NCBI RefSeq assembly: GCF_001750165.1
Contig: NZ_CP015412.1
Location: forward strand, 1,240,001-1,304,000
Direction of reading: 5' to 3'
Source of the DNA: Pseudoalteromonas luteoviolacea
Lineage (GTDB): Bacteria; Pseudomonadota; Gammaproteobacteria; Enterobacterales; Alteromonadaceae
DNA length: 64,000 nt
The first letter of the stretch is position 1. Each line of letters starts with the position of its first letter. The position numbers were made by a program, and so were the translations under genes. The notes below the pieces were generated by a model. The model did no database searches. It was not told the DNA's origin and saw only the letters and a program-made list of their open reading frames with translations. This document shows, piece after piece, positions 56,342 to 64,000 of this stretch.

Positions 56342-57004
56342 GTGGCTAGGTGGGTAATTGTATTTATTTTGATGATTTTTTCTTTTGCTATTAATGCAAA
56401 AAACTCCCAAAAAATCGTGTTGAATGTACCTTTGGTTGAGCAAGGAAAAAAGCTTTGTGGGCCAGCAACCATCGAAATGATTTTTAAGTATTGGGGAATA
56501 AAAGACTATTCACAGTATGACATCGCTGAGTCTATTTTACTTCAGTATGAAGACATGCCGATATTTGTTCGCTCAGGCGTGTTGAACAATTATCCACGTA
56601 ATTGGGCGGATTACCCTGGGACTAAGGTCACTTATTTACAGGGGTTTCTTCAGCGCTTTGGAAAAACACGCAGCATTACGTTAGATAAGGTGCGCGATAA
56701 CGTGGAAGATATTGATGAAAAGCGAGCACAGTTGTTCAACCATATCAAAGCTTATATTGCCAGTGGCATTCCTGTAATTGTATTTCAATATTGGGAGCTA
56801 CCAAAATCGCAAAGCCATTACCGTGTCGTTGTTGGTTATGATGAAGCAAAGCGGCTTGTATATTTAAATGATGCTAAGGGCGCTCGGCGTGTAGTGCAAA
56901 CTTACGAAGAGTTCTTAAATTTATGGAATGTAGAGCACCCTCGGCTGCGTTATTATGCGGTGGCGTTTAATACTGAGCGTAAAAAAATAAACATCGAGCT
57001 TTGA
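56342..57004 (+). CDS. C39-family peptidase-like exported protein
   Basis: This is a 220-residue protein with an N-terminal signal peptide (MARWVIVFILMIFSFAINAK, cleaved near residue 19). The domain has the papain-like C39 pattern: VPLVEQGKKLCGPATIEMI with Gln and the nucleophile Cys near residue 38, YWELPKSQSHYRVVVGYD with the catalytic His near residue 160, and YLNDAKGARR with the Asn/Asp. Such proteins process leader peptides or cleave peptides outside the membrane. No ABC transporter partner is adjacent. The start is GTG 56342 with AGGG six bases upstream. The broken GNAT gene follows after 55 bp. Confidence 0.8.
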   Translation: MARWVIVFILMIFSFAINAKNSQKIVLNVPLVEQGKKLCGPATIEMIFKYWGIKDYSQYDIAESILLQYEDMPIFVRSGVLNNYPRNWADYPGTKVTYLQGFLQRFGKTRSITLDKVRDNVEDIDEKRAQLFNHIKAYIASGIPVIVFQYWELPKSQSHYRVVVGYDEAKRLVYLNDAKGARRVVQTYEEFLNLWNVEHPRLRYYAVAFNTERKKINIEL

Positions 57005-57059
57005 AAGTATGGGCACTGTTTGCATTTGAGATATTTATGAGCGTGTAAAGAGGAGTTGT

Positions 57060-57485
57060 ATGATTAGAAAAGGGCTTGCATCCGATATTGAGCCTATCTT
57101 AATGGTGTGGCGTGCTGCGTCTCAACAAGCACATCATTTTGTACCAGATAGTTTTTGGCGTGGTAGCCTCGATACTATACAGCAGGTGTATTTGCCCAGC
57201 TCAGATAATAGTGTATTTGGATAATCAAGAAATCATCGGTTTTTATGCTTTGGTAAAAAACACCCTTGCGGCAATTTTTGGTTTACCAAAAAACAAGGCC
57301 AAGGGGGAGGTAAGCAGCTTATTGTAGATGCAAAGTCCCGATGTAATACCTTGGCGCTCTCTGTATATCAGCGCAATGTTGCGAGCGTGGCATTTTATCA
57401 GCAGCAAGGTTTTGAAATTATTGCACAAGACGAAGAACCGCTTACAGGGCAAGCGCAATTTATTATGAATTGGCAAGATATGTAG
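57060..57485 (+). pseudogene. Broken GNAT acetyltransferase gene (two frameshifts)
   Basis: ATG 57060 follows GAGGAG and starts MIRKGLASDIEPILMVWRAA, a typical GNAT N-terminus. After VYLPSSDNSVF the frame stops at TGGATAA; shifting to the next frame near 57205-57215 gives VYLDNQEIIGFYALV, the expected middle strands. The frame shifts back at the 6-A run 57288-57293, giving KKQGQGGGKQLIVDA, the acetyl-CoA-binding loop (Q/RxxGxG/A), then LSVYQRNVASVAFYQQQGFE and the stop at 57483. Overall length is 142 codons, so the two shifts cancel. Substrate class cannot be told. Real decay or sequencing errors are both possible. Confidence 0.7.
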
Positions 57486-57746
57486 ACCGCGTGATGGGGT
57501 TTTTTAAGCCCTTACTTAAGCGATGAATAGGAAAGAATAAAAAGTTGGGTGTTTTTTAAACTGTTTTTGTAAAAAAGCTCGACAAAACAGAATTTCAGTG
57601 TATCCTACGCAGCGTATGAAGATATTTGATTTATTTGTTGTTGTTTGCTTAAGTTTCTGTTTTTGTCATAAAACCTAATTTTAGCCACTCACTTTACTTC
57701 CGATACTGTACACATTTTTTTTAATTTTTATATAAATAGGTAATTT

Positions 57747-57956
57747 ATGTCTCAAGTAACAGGCACTGTAAAATGGTTTAACGAGTCAAAAGGTTTTGGC
57801 TTCATTGCACAAGAAAACGGTAACGACGACGTTTTTGTTCACTTCAGAGCTATCCAGTCTGAAGGTTTCCGTACTTTGACTGAAGGTCAAAAAGTAAGCT
57901 TTACAGTAACTCAGGGCGCTAAAGGTCCTCAGGCTGAAAACGTAACTGTACTTTAA
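57747..57956 (+). CDS. Cold-shock protein, CspA family
   Basis: This 69-residue single-domain protein has an OB-fold. RNP1 is KGFGFIA (residues 16-22) and RNP2 VFVHF (residues 29-33), both intact. It binds single-stranded RNA and DNA, melting structure as an RNA chaperone. CspA-type genes often have a long untranslated leader; here 261 bp of non-coding DNA precede the ATG, consistent with such a leader, although its fold was not worked out. A hairpin terminator follows 12 bases after the stop. Which paralogue (CspA, CspC or CspE-like) cannot be told from one copy. Confidence 0.95.
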   Translation: MSQVTGTVKWFNESKGFGFIAQENGNDDVFVHFRAIQSEGFRTLTEGQKVSFTVTQGAKGPQAENVTVL

Positions 57957-57968
57957 TCAGTTATGTCT

Positions 57969-57996
57969 AGGTGCGGCATCAAGCTGCACCTTGCTA
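57969..57996 (+). terminator. Hairpin after the cold-shock gene
   Basis: AGGTGCGGC pairs with GCTGCACCT (one G-U pair) across ATCAA and is followed by TGCTATTT. It lies 12 bases after the stop codon. Confidence 0.75.
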
Positions 57997-58131
57997 TTTC
58001 ACACTCTCTTCTAATTTCTTGCTTTCCTCTTTACATTTTTTATTAGTTTTACTCCCTTCAATTAAATCATTTTTACTGTTAGTTTCTTAGCCACTCTATT
58101 TGCATATGTTGGCCCATTATATCGATTGACT

Positions 58132-58656
58132 TTAACGCTCGTTTTCAGGCGGAAGTTCTTTAATTTGTGCTATACCTGAGCCTATTTCGAGAATTTTCCT
58201 GCCGAGGTAATTGCCCGGCGCATTCGATATCCACACTTTTATCAAGCCGTCTCGCTTCATGCCCACGATGAGGTTGGGGTGTTTCCGGTTCTTATATTGG
58301 CCAGTCCGCCTGTTAATAAAAGGCTTCATTTGTTGGATAAACTCATAACCAGCTTTGTTATCTATTTTTGCCTCGCCTACCCAAAAGAGTTCAGTACTCA
58401 AGTCGTACCAAGCAATCACGACGGTATTCGGAAAGGGGATATCATATACAAAAGACAATGCTCCAGAGTCTTTCCAGCAACACCCTATTGCACCGGCTGG
58501 CACACTCCATGTTTCATCAAATGTGACTTCCCCTACCATAAGAATTGGCCCCTTTTCAGCGGCAACCCCTACGCTCATTTCTTCTACTTGATAACTTGAA
58601 CTGCAACCCATGAGTAAACTCAGAGTACTGATCAAGATAATTATTCTTGCCGCCAA
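58132..58656 (-). CDS. Immunity-like lipoprotein, DUF2931-type (copy 3)
   Basis: This 174-residue lipoprotein has lipobox LMGC (Cys about residue 18). The core (MSVGVAAEKGPIL, SVPAGAIGCCWKDSG, VVIAWYDLSTELFWVGEAKID, LIVGMKRDGLIKVWISNAPG) fits DUF2931 proteins, which often sit beside DUF2235-type lipase effectors as immunity proteins. Its first half is closest to copy 1 and it diverges from both others in the middle, where residues differ in charge. The start is TTG 58656 with GGAG six bases upstream; no nearby ATG is available. It is last of three tandem paralogues and lacks its own promoter signal, so it is read with the effector. Confidence 0.7.
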   Translation of the reverse strand: MAARIIILISTLSLLMGCSSSYQVEEMSVGVAAEKGPILMVGEVTFDETWSVPAGAIGCCWKDSGALSFVYDIPFPNTVVIAWYDLSTELFWVGEAKIDNKAGYEFIQQMKPFINRRTGQYKNRKHPNLIVGMKRDGLIKVWISNAPGNYLGRKILEIGSGIAQIKELPPENER

Positions 58657-58683
58657 TGTAGGCTCCTTCCTTGGTGTTTATCG

Positions 58684-59208
58684 TTAACGTTCGTCTTCAG
58701 GTGGAAGTTCCTTAATTTGTGCCATGCCTGAGCCTATTTCTAGAATTTGCCGGCCGAGGTAATTGCCCGGCGCATTCGATATCCATACTTTAATTAAGCC
58801 GTTTCTTTTCATGCCTACGATGAGGTAAGGGTGCTTTCTTGTTTTATACTGACCAGTTCTGCGGTCTATAAAAGGCTTCATCTCTTTTATAAACTCATAA
58901 CCAGCTTTGTTATCTATTGTTGCCTCGCCTACCCTGAATAGGTCTGTATCCATGTCATACCATGCGACAACGACTTTGCTTGGAAATGGTACATCATAAA
59001 CAAAAGATCTGGCTCCGCCATCTCCCCAGCAGCAGCCAATAGACCCCGCAGGTACAGTCCATTCGTCATCAAATAATACGGTACCAACCATTAAGTCAGC
59101 GCTACGTTCAGCACCAATTCCAACACTCATTTCTTTGACTTGATAACTTGAACTACAACCCATGATTAAAAACAAGATACCAATTGAGATAATTATTCTT
59201 GTCGCCAA
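58684..59208 (-). CDS. Immunity-like lipoprotein, DUF2931-type (copy 2)
   Basis: This 174-residue lipoprotein (lipobox IMGC) is nearly identical to copy 1 in the C-terminal 90 residues but differs in the segment around residues 32-85 (SADLMVGTVLFDDEWTVPAG and VVVAWYDMDTDLFRVG). That is where immunity specificity is most likely determined. The start is TTG 59208 preceded by GGAG, in the same context as copy 3. The gene lies 27 bp from each neighbour, and those gaps are almost the same sequence, showing a recent 552-bp tandem duplication. Confidence 0.7.
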   Translation of the reverse strand: MATRIIISIGILFLIMGCSSSYQVKEMSVGIGAERSADLMVGTVLFDDEWTVPAGSIGCCWGDGGARSFVYDVPFPSKVVVAWYDMDTDLFRVGEATIDNKAGYEFIKEMKPFIDRRTGQYKTRKHPYLIVGMKRNGLIKVWISNAPGNYLGRQILEIGSGMAQIKELPPEDER

Positions 59209-59235
59209 TGTAAGCTCCTTCCTTGGTGTTTATCG

Positions 59236-59760
59236 TTAACGTTCGTTTTCAGGTGGAAGTTCCTTAATTTGTGCCATGCCTGAGCCTATTTCTAGAATTT
59301 GCCGGCCGAGGTAATTGCCCGGCGCATTCGATATCCACACTTTTATCAAGCCGTTTCGTTTGATGCCCACGATGAGGTAGGGTAATTTTCTGTCTTTATA
59401 CTGACCAGTTCTACGATCTATAAAAGGCTTCATCTCTTTTATAAACTCGTATCCAGCTTTGTTATCTACTTTTGCCTCACCTACCCAAAAGAGTTCAGTA
59501 CTCAAATCATACCAGGCTATGACTAACTGCTTTGGAAAAGGCACATCATAAACAAAAGATCTAGCTCCGCCATCTCCCCAGCAGCAACCTATTGCACCGG
59601 CTGGTACACTCCAAGATTCATCCAGTGTTACTTCTCCAACCATAAGTATTGGGCCTTTTTCTGCTCCAATACCTACACCCATTTCTTTGACTTGATAACT
59701 TGAACTACAACCTATGATTAATAACAATATACCAATTGAGATAATTATTCTTTTCGCCAC
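59236..59760 (-). CDS. Immunity-like lipoprotein, DUF2931-type (copy 1)
   Basis: This 174-residue lipoprotein has lipobox IIGC. It follows the effector directly: the GTG start at 59760 overlaps the effector's last codons by 16 bases, giving translational coupling, with AGGAG about 10 bases upstream. Key stretches are GPILMVGEVTLDESW, PAGAIGCCWGDGGARSFVYD and GLIKVWISNAPGNYLGRQILE. It probably sits in the outer membrane facing the periplasm, where a phospholipase effector would act, and would bind and block the effector encoded just upstream. Direct proof is lacking; the pairing is inferred from family and position. Confidence 0.75.
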   Translation of the reverse strand: MAKRIIISIGILLLIIGCSSSYQVKEMGVGIGAEKGPILMVGEVTLDESWSVPAGAIGCCWGDGGARSFVYDVPFPKQLVIAWYDLSTELFWVGEAKVDNKAGYEFIKEMKPFIDRRTGQYKDRKLPYLIVGIKRNGLIKVWISNAPGNYLGRQILEIGSGMAQIKELPPENER

Positions 59761-61835
59761 TGTGGATTAACTCCTATGTTAAACACCTGCCAGCGCCCCT
59801 GACTGGATACGCAGTTGCTTGGGGTGTTATAAAAGATTTCCCGAATACCATTGTCGGCGACAAATTCTGCTTCATCTTCCACCGAGTAGGCAATGGTGTC
59901 GACAAAGCCGGCATACTTATGACTATGGTGAATATAATATTGATATAGCCACTGCCAATCTTGGCTTTTGACTCCGCCACGCATAGCTGCCTCGACCGTC
60001 GATTTTAACTCATCGGGTAATTCATATTGATAAGTGCGTTTTCCATTTCTTTGATAAATGCTCGAAAGCGTATCAATGGGTAAAAATGGCACACCATATT
60101 TAACAGCCTCTGCATACATGGCATGCAGTGCGTAGTGGGGCAGTTGATTATTAACTTGACGATACCAACGGGGCTTGTACGTGGTAATCACGGTATTCTC
60201 AGGCCGTTTTTTAAGACGTTTATTTTTGTTTAATCCCGTGCCCATTTTTACAAAGGTAATGTCTATGCCTGGCCAATGATATTTTTGCTCAAGCTCCGCT
60301 TTTTTTGCGGCGAGGCGGGTATCATGATGTGGGTGTGATGGGTGCCCTTCAATATATTGTCGTGGGTATTTTATGGTGGTGCTATGGTGGCTGTAGCCTC
60401 CGCCGACATCCGCATGGGCACCGGGCAGCGTAATCTCTTGTATATTGCTGGCGGTATTGCCATCTGGTGTTTTTAAGCTGTGCAGAGGAAAGTTGTCTCG
60501 GCGCTCATCATAGGCAACGGGGTGGTAGACAAAGCCGGCAGAGTGCTCGTTAATATCTAAATTAACCAGATAGTCCAGCTTTTGCTTGGCATAATACTCG
60601 TTATGGTGGTCGTCTCCATCCCCTCCTATGGAAGACACGGTATCAAAAGGCCCTAAAAATCGAATCATGGGGGTAATACCGCCCCAATAATCCGGGTTAT
60701 TGCGGGTGATCTCATGAACTTGATTGACAAAGCAACGCGCCGCGGTGGCACCTCGGCTAAAGCCAAAAACGTCAATATGTACAAGCTGAATTAGCTTTGG
60801 TAGATCTGAAATGCAATAATCTTGTAATTCGTCTAAGCCACGCTTGACCTTGTCATCAAAGCTATTTGCAAAGGCCAAGTCCATGGTGTTATCGCTTTTA
60901 TTATCTCTTGTTCCTATTCCTTCAACATAAGCTCGTTGAACAAAACTTTCATCGTACGGATACAACTCATACAACTTGGTGACATTGGTTGGCTCTTTGT
61001 CATCACCAATCACTTTATTGTCATTGGTGCGGTTGTTGCCGGTGCCGTCAAAAAAGAGCCCAAAGCTGGGTGGTTCGCTGAGAAGGCTAAGTTTGACATG
61101 GCCTTCGCTGATGACTTGGTGATCAAGTAGCTGCACACCACCGCATTTACCTATATTGAGGGCTTTTAATTTATCTAGGCTTTTAAAGTCCTTGAATGCC
61201 ATATTGGGGATCAATACTTGCTCAGGGACGCCGAGTATTTTGGCGCTGAGACTATAATGGGTGTCATCTTCTAAGCGCGGAAACAGCAGTTGATCTTGTG
61301 TAAGGCCATTATTGCTTCGAGACAAAACGGTTGGGCCCCCGCGCATCACAATACTGATGGGGATTTTTCCTTCAATCGTCACGATAAGGCGTTGATCGTT
61401 CAAATCAGGTGACTGGGTGTAATCGACGGGCACATGGGCCTGTGTATCTGGTGTAGCCGATGTGTCATGGTAACTGAGTGCCCCAGCGCTGCCTTGCAGT
61501 GCTTGTGCTCTGGGCATCGCGGTGGTTTTTTTTAGTACAATGAGTTCATCTTTGGTGGTGGCGTGCTTGGCATGGGCAATTAATACATGACCTTTTTTTT
61601 CTTTTAAAACCAGTTGAGTATCATGGGAGCTTCTAAGTTCACGCCATGTTTCTGGGGTTTTTATCACAACCCAACTACTGGCATGGGGCTTAAGCGCTTG
61701 GCGAATATCTCCGGGTAGTTTGGTGGCTGAATACAGCTCAGTCACCTGTTCGCCTTTAGGCTTGTCAAAGGCTTCTAGTTTTGTGATCAGATCTTCGATT
61801 CCTGATTGCGTATCAACGCGACTTTGCGCATACAT
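59745..61835 (-). CDS. Tle1-type (DUF2235) phospholipase, probable type VI secretion effector
   Basis: This is a 696-residue protein. Residues 1-255 form an N-terminal region without recognised enzyme motifs. From about residue 258 the DUF2235/Tle1 hydrolase begins with SFGLFFDGTGNN, then FVQRAYVEGIGT. The nucleophile elbow DVFGFSRGATAARCFVNQV (Ser in GxSRGA) lies near residue 355, and LPGAHADVGGGYSHH near residue 470 carries the catalytic Asp; the catalytic His comes later. Tle1 enzymes attack membrane phospholipids of rival cells after delivery by the type VI secretion system. There is no signal peptide, as expected for such effectors. No VgrG, PAAR, Hcp or adaptor is in view, so it would depend on a system encoded elsewhere. 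ATG follows AAGGA. Three immunity-like genes follow. Confidence 0.85.
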   Translation of the reverse strand: MYAQSRVDTQSGIEDLITKLEAFDKPKGEQVTELYSATKLPGDIRQALKPHASSWVVIKTPETWRELRSSHDTQLVLKEKKGHVLIAHAKHATTKDELIVLKKTTAMPRAQALQGSAGALSYHDTSATPDTQAHVPVDYTQSPDLNDQRLIVTIEGKIPISIVMRGGPTVLSRSNNGLTQDQLLFPRLEDDTHYSLSAKILGVPEQVLIPNMAFKDFKSLDKLKALNIGKCGGVQLLDHQVISEGHVKLSLLSEPPSFGLFFDGTGNNRTNDNKVIGDDKEPTNVTKLYELYPYDESFVQRAYVEGIGTRDNKSDNTMDLAFANSFDDKVKRGLDELQDYCISDLPKLIQLVHIDVFGFSRGATAARCFVNQVHEITRNNPDYWGGITPMIRFLGPFDTVSSIGGDGDDHHNEYYAKQKLDYLVNLDINEHSAGFVYHPVAYDERRDNFPLHSLKTPDGNTASNIQEITLPGAHADVGGGYSHHSTTIKYPRQYIEGHPSHPHHDTRLAAKKAELEQKYHWPGIDITFVKMGTGLNKNKRLKKRPENTVITTYKPRWYRQVNNQLPHYALHAMYAEAVKYGVPFLPIDTLSSIYQRNGKRTYQYELPDELKSTVEAAMRGGVKSQDWQWLYQYYIHHSHKYAGFVDTIAYSVEDEAEFVADNGIREIFYNTPSNCVSSQGRWQVFNIGVNPQWRKE

Positions 61836-62015
61836 AACAGTCCTTGTTAGCTAATGATTTAGTATTATGCTATCACCAGTTGGGGACGGCTGTAAATATT
61901 TTATAATATTTGTTAACTTCTGGTTTTGGGGGCGGAAGTTTTATCCGCAGGTGTATTTTTATACGGCGGATTCAGGTACAGTCATGGTCTATGTATTATC
62001 AAGGAGATAGCCATC

Positions 62016-62816
62016 ATGACCCAGTTACCCATCTTTGTAGTTGATGCATTCACAAATACGAAATTTAAAGGTAATTCTGCCGCGGTTGTGCCATTAGAAG
62101 CTTGGATAAGTGATGAACTCATGCAGCGTATTGCTGCTGAAAATAACCTCTCAGAAACCGCCTTCTTAGTGAAAAATACGCCAAACAGCTATCAGATCCG
62201 TTGGTTCTCTCCGTTAACTGAAATTGCGTTTTGTGGCCATGCTACCCTTGCCAGCGCATTTGTTTTGTTTAATCACCTTGGCGTCTCTGAGCGTGTCGAA
62301 TTTACCACGCAAACGGTAGGTAGCTTAACTGTAACGCAAACGGCTGAGTCGAAGTTAGTTATGAACTTCCCGATGCAAATGCCTGAGCCTATATCAAACG
62401 TGCCAAGTGCGCTGCTAACGGGCTTATCAATTACGCCAAGCCAAGTACTTAAAAATCGCCAAGCGTATTTTGCAATTTATGATGATGAAGTCGATGTGCA
62501 TCAAGTGGCTTATGACGCGGCACAATTAAAGCTACTGGCGCCTTTGGATGTGGTAGTGAGTGCGCCGGGTTCTGAACATGATTTTGTTTCTCGGTATTTT
62601 TGGCCCGCGAATGGGGGCGAGGAAGATCCGGTTACCGGCTCAATTCATACCGGTCTTGCGCCGTTTTGGTCAAAACGTTTTGATAAGCAAGTACTCAAGG
62701 CCTATCAAGCCTCAAAAAGGGGGGGACATTTGGTGTGTGAGGTTGATTTTAGTACTGGGCGAGTCACCATCACCGGTGAAGCTGTACTGTACTTACAAGG
62801 CCATATTTGGGTTTAG
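62016..62816 (+). CDS. PhzF-family isomerase-like protein
   Basis: This is a 266-residue two-domain protein of the PhzF/diaminopimelate-epimerase fold. Diagnostic segments are VVDAFTNTKFKGNSAAVV at the start, NNLSETAFLV with the catalytic Glu near residue 45, WFSPLTEIAFCGHATLASA near residue 70, and NGGEEDPVTGSIHTGLAPFW near residue 205. True PhzF makes a phenazine precursor, but most marine homologues are of unknown substrate and no other phenazine gene is near. The start ATG 62016 has AAGGAG nine bases upstream; an earlier frame extension lacks the fold. The neighbouring membrane protein starts 41 bp downstream. Confidence 0.9.
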   Translation: MTQLPIFVVDAFTNTKFKGNSAAVVPLEAWISDELMQRIAAENNLSETAFLVKNTPNSYQIRWFSPLTEIAFCGHATLASAFVLFNHLGVSERVEFTTQTVGSLTVTQTAESKLVMNFPMQMPEPISNVPSALLTGLSITPSQVLKNRQAYFAIYDDEVDVHQVAYDAAQLKLLAPLDVVVSAPGSEHDFVSRYFWPANGGEEDPVTGSIHTGLAPFWSKRFDKQVLKAYQASKRGGHLVCEVDFSTGRVTITGEAVLYLQGHIWV

Positions 62817-62857
62817 CCTAACGTCTTATTTAAACGTGCTTTATTAGGGAGTAGTCA

Positions 62858-63325
62858 ATGGATAAAAAGCAGAAGTTTGCGATATGGGGTTTAATTTTTG
62901 TTGCGCTGATGGCGGCTGTGACCGTGGTTGCGCATATGTCATGTATCTGGCTTGGGGAGGCCTGCTATCGAGCGCAATTAGCGCCAAAAGAGGTGGTGGA
63001 GTCTGCTAAAAATGGTACCTTGTTTGCGCCAATTGCCACGGTAGTCATCTCGTTTTTGTTTGCTTTATGTGGTGCATATGCACTTGCAGGCGCAGGGCTC
63101 ATTAAGCGCCTACCACTGACTTATATAGCACTGTGGGCCATTGGTGTATTATGCACCTTACGGGGGATAGTTGGCATTGGCTTTAGCCTAGTTTATGTTG
63201 ATATGGTGACGGTGTATTCTTTTGTCGCTACCATCATTTGGTTTACCTGTGGGGTTATAACGTGCTTTGCCATCAAATGGGGGCCAACATCTGCGTCGGC
63301 ACCCAATAAGTCGGCACTGAACTAG
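62858..63325 (+). CDS. Hypothetical four-helix membrane protein
   Basis: This is a 155-residue protein with four hydrophobic segments: about residues 9-27, 54-77, 84-103 and 113-135. Short charged loops separate them and a Cys-rich extracytoplasmic loop (MSCIWLGEACYR) lies after the first helix. No family is recognised. GGGAG lies six bases before the ATG. It follows the PhzF-like gene by 41 bp with no terminator seen between, so one transcript is likely. It converges with the acyltransferase-like gene, whose stop codon is two bases away. Confidence 0.7.
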   Translation: MDKKQKFAIWGLIFVALMAAVTVVAHMSCIWLGEACYRAQLAPKEVVESAKNGTLFAPIATVVISFLFALCGAYALAGAGLIKRLPLTYIALWAIGVLCTLRGIVGIGFSLVYVDMVTVYSFVATIIWFTCGVITCFAIKWGPTSASAPNKSALN

Positions 63326-63326
63326 G

Positions 63327-64000
63327 TTATAAATATTTGAGTAGCGGACTGTGATGGGTTCGCTTAATGGCCAAGTAATGTTTGCAAGGTACGTATAAAG
63401 CCAAGGTGATCCCAAGCCATGCGATATAAGCAAGTATTAAGCTGGGTTCATAGCCACTTGGCCACTCCTCTGGCGTGCTGAAAAAGTGTATTGTTTGCCC
63501 ATAGACAAGCCAGCTATAAGCTTGTGCGCTGAGGTTTATCGCAGGAATGTGTAGCAGGTAATAAAATAGCGGAACGCCGCCTAAAATCTTAAACCCATCT
63601 AATAAGGTCAGTTTAAAGCCGCGAGTTTGTAAATACTCTAAACTGGCCAAAATCAGTAAACCCGGACCTAAAGTCATCAACAGATAAACGAGCGACGGTG
63701 GGTATTTGCTGTTATTCAGTAAAGACATGACGGACTCTGCGAAAGAGGCTTCAGGTGTAAATAAATTCGGCTCCCCATAAATATTGCCCAATTTGAGCAA
63801 CACAAATAGTACTACAGCGAAAGTGCCAAACAGTGCAAAGACCTTATATCTATATTGCGCACTGAGCCGAAACAAATATCCGCAGCAGTACCCTAAAGAC
63901 ATGACGGCAAACCAAGGGATCAAGGGGTAAAGGGCAAGTACGTCAACTTGCGTCGAAAAGGTCAATGTCGTCGGGCTATGTAAAATATGCCAGAGCCACG
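63327..64000 (-). CDS. HGSNAT/DUF1624-like acyltransferase membrane protein (5' part outside window)
   Basis: The frame is open to the right edge (codons read WLWHILHSPTT just before the edge), so the N-terminus is missing. Visible features are about six hydrophobic helices and the segment YPLIPWFAVMSLGYCCGYLF, then SKYPPSLVYLLMTLGPGLLI and GGVPLFYYLLHI. These match the DUF1624/heparan-alpha-glucosaminide N-acetyltransferase-like family, in which the His of the missing first part is catalytic. It would transfer acyl groups across the inner membrane. The stop codon lies two bases past that of the converging gene. Confidence 0.8.
   Translation of the reverse strand, partial: WLWHILHSPTTLTFSTQVDVLALYPLIPWFAVMSLGYCCGYLFRLSAQYRYKVFALFGTFAVVLFVLLKLGNIYGEPNLFTPEASFAESVMSLLNNSKYPPSLVYLLMTLGPGLLILASLEYLQTRGFKLTLLDGFKILGGVPLFYYLLHIPAINLSAQAYSWLVYGQTIHFFSTPEEWPSGYEPSLILAYIAWLGITLALYVPCKHYLAIKRTHHSPLLKYL

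Larger units (their letters stand above)
58132..59760 (-). repeat. Three-copy tandem array of the immunity-like gene (552-bp period)
   Basis: Gene ends lie at 58132, 58684 and 59236, exactly 552 bp apart. The two spacers (58657-58683 and 59209-59235) are nearly identical, including CTCCTTCCTTGGTG. The copies are mosaic: copies 1 and 2 share the C-terminal part, copies 1 and 3 the N-terminal part. Confidence 0.9.

Noticed and set aside
57112..57327. 71-codon plus-strand open frame
   Set aside because: Its start lies in a wrong frame of the broken GNAT gene, and only its middle part encodes real GNAT sequence. It is covered by the pseudogene entry.
62016..62816. Phenazine biosynthesis cluster around the PhzF-like gene
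   Set aside because: No other phz-type gene is present in the window; PhzF homologues are common outside phenazine pathways.
1..64000. Insertion sequences, integrases, tRNA or rRNA genes, plasmid or phage origins
   Set aside because: No transposase or integrase signature, terminal inverted repeats with target duplications, or RNA-gene consensus was recognised on either strand.

Overview
The window looks like chromosomal DNA of a marine gammaproteobacterium, most likely Pseudoalteromonas or a close Alteromonadales relative. This is inferred from the AT-leaning base composition, the many lipoproteins and TonB-dependent transport genes, a Fur-box-like operator, an 'IERISV'-type TonB-box region, DbpA, the YbbA/YbbP-type ABC pair, and RND efflux and chemotaxis genes. 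No rRNA, tRNA, CRISPR array or insertion sequence was recognised.

Layout. 1-6620: 3' part of a giant surface protein made of tandem Ig/cadherin-like domains, with a GlyGly-CTERM-like signal followed by a beta-barrel domain. 7297-14459: an AT-rich accessory island with an O-antigen-ligase/oligosaccharyltransferase-like membrane protein, a small lipoprotein and a 1586-residue collagen-like protein. 15242-20202: an orphan lipoprotein, a DUF6351 hydrolase and a tandem pair of unknown paralogues. 20419-24197: a siderophore-type TonB receptor with a perfect Fur-box-like inverted repeat, then a WYL regulator with a small monooxygenase-fold protein. 24406-33458: small envelope proteins, a LysE-type exporter, a 1148-residue PKD lipoprotein and an S66 LD-carboxypeptidase. 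33621-39263: a phosphodiesterase gene broken at two poly-A runs, then an RND efflux pair. 39279-46496: a coiled-coil membrane protein, a response regulator, a membrane-bound AraC-type regulator, DbpA and several small membrane or lipoproteins. 46680-53418: the ABC pair, a class-C beta-lactamase-fold hydrolase, and a beta-propeller/pilin-head-like secreted protein. 53525-57996: two decayed genes (a YfeK/DUF5329 lookalike and a GNAT acetyltransferase), a chemoreceptor with a structured leader, a C39-like peptidase and a cold-shock protein. 58132-61835: a Tle1-type (DUF2235) lipase effector with three tandem immunity-like lipoproteins. 62016-64000: a PhzF-family protein, a small membrane protein and a truncated HGSNAT/DUF1624-like acyltransferase.

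How the genes may work together. The polymerase, lipoprotein and collagen-like genes are co-oriented with short gaps and one terminator at the end, which suggests a unit making a possibly glycosylated collagen-like surface fibre. The effector overlaps the first immunity-like gene, and that gene is repeated three times with a 552-bp period and a mosaic pattern, as expected of an interbacterial toxin-immunity locus under diversification. Most other genes are single or paired envelope functions separated by clear terminators.

Limits: all family assignments come from reading motifs by eye. No database search or structure prediction was run. The frameshifts in homopolymer runs could be real or sequencing artefacts.
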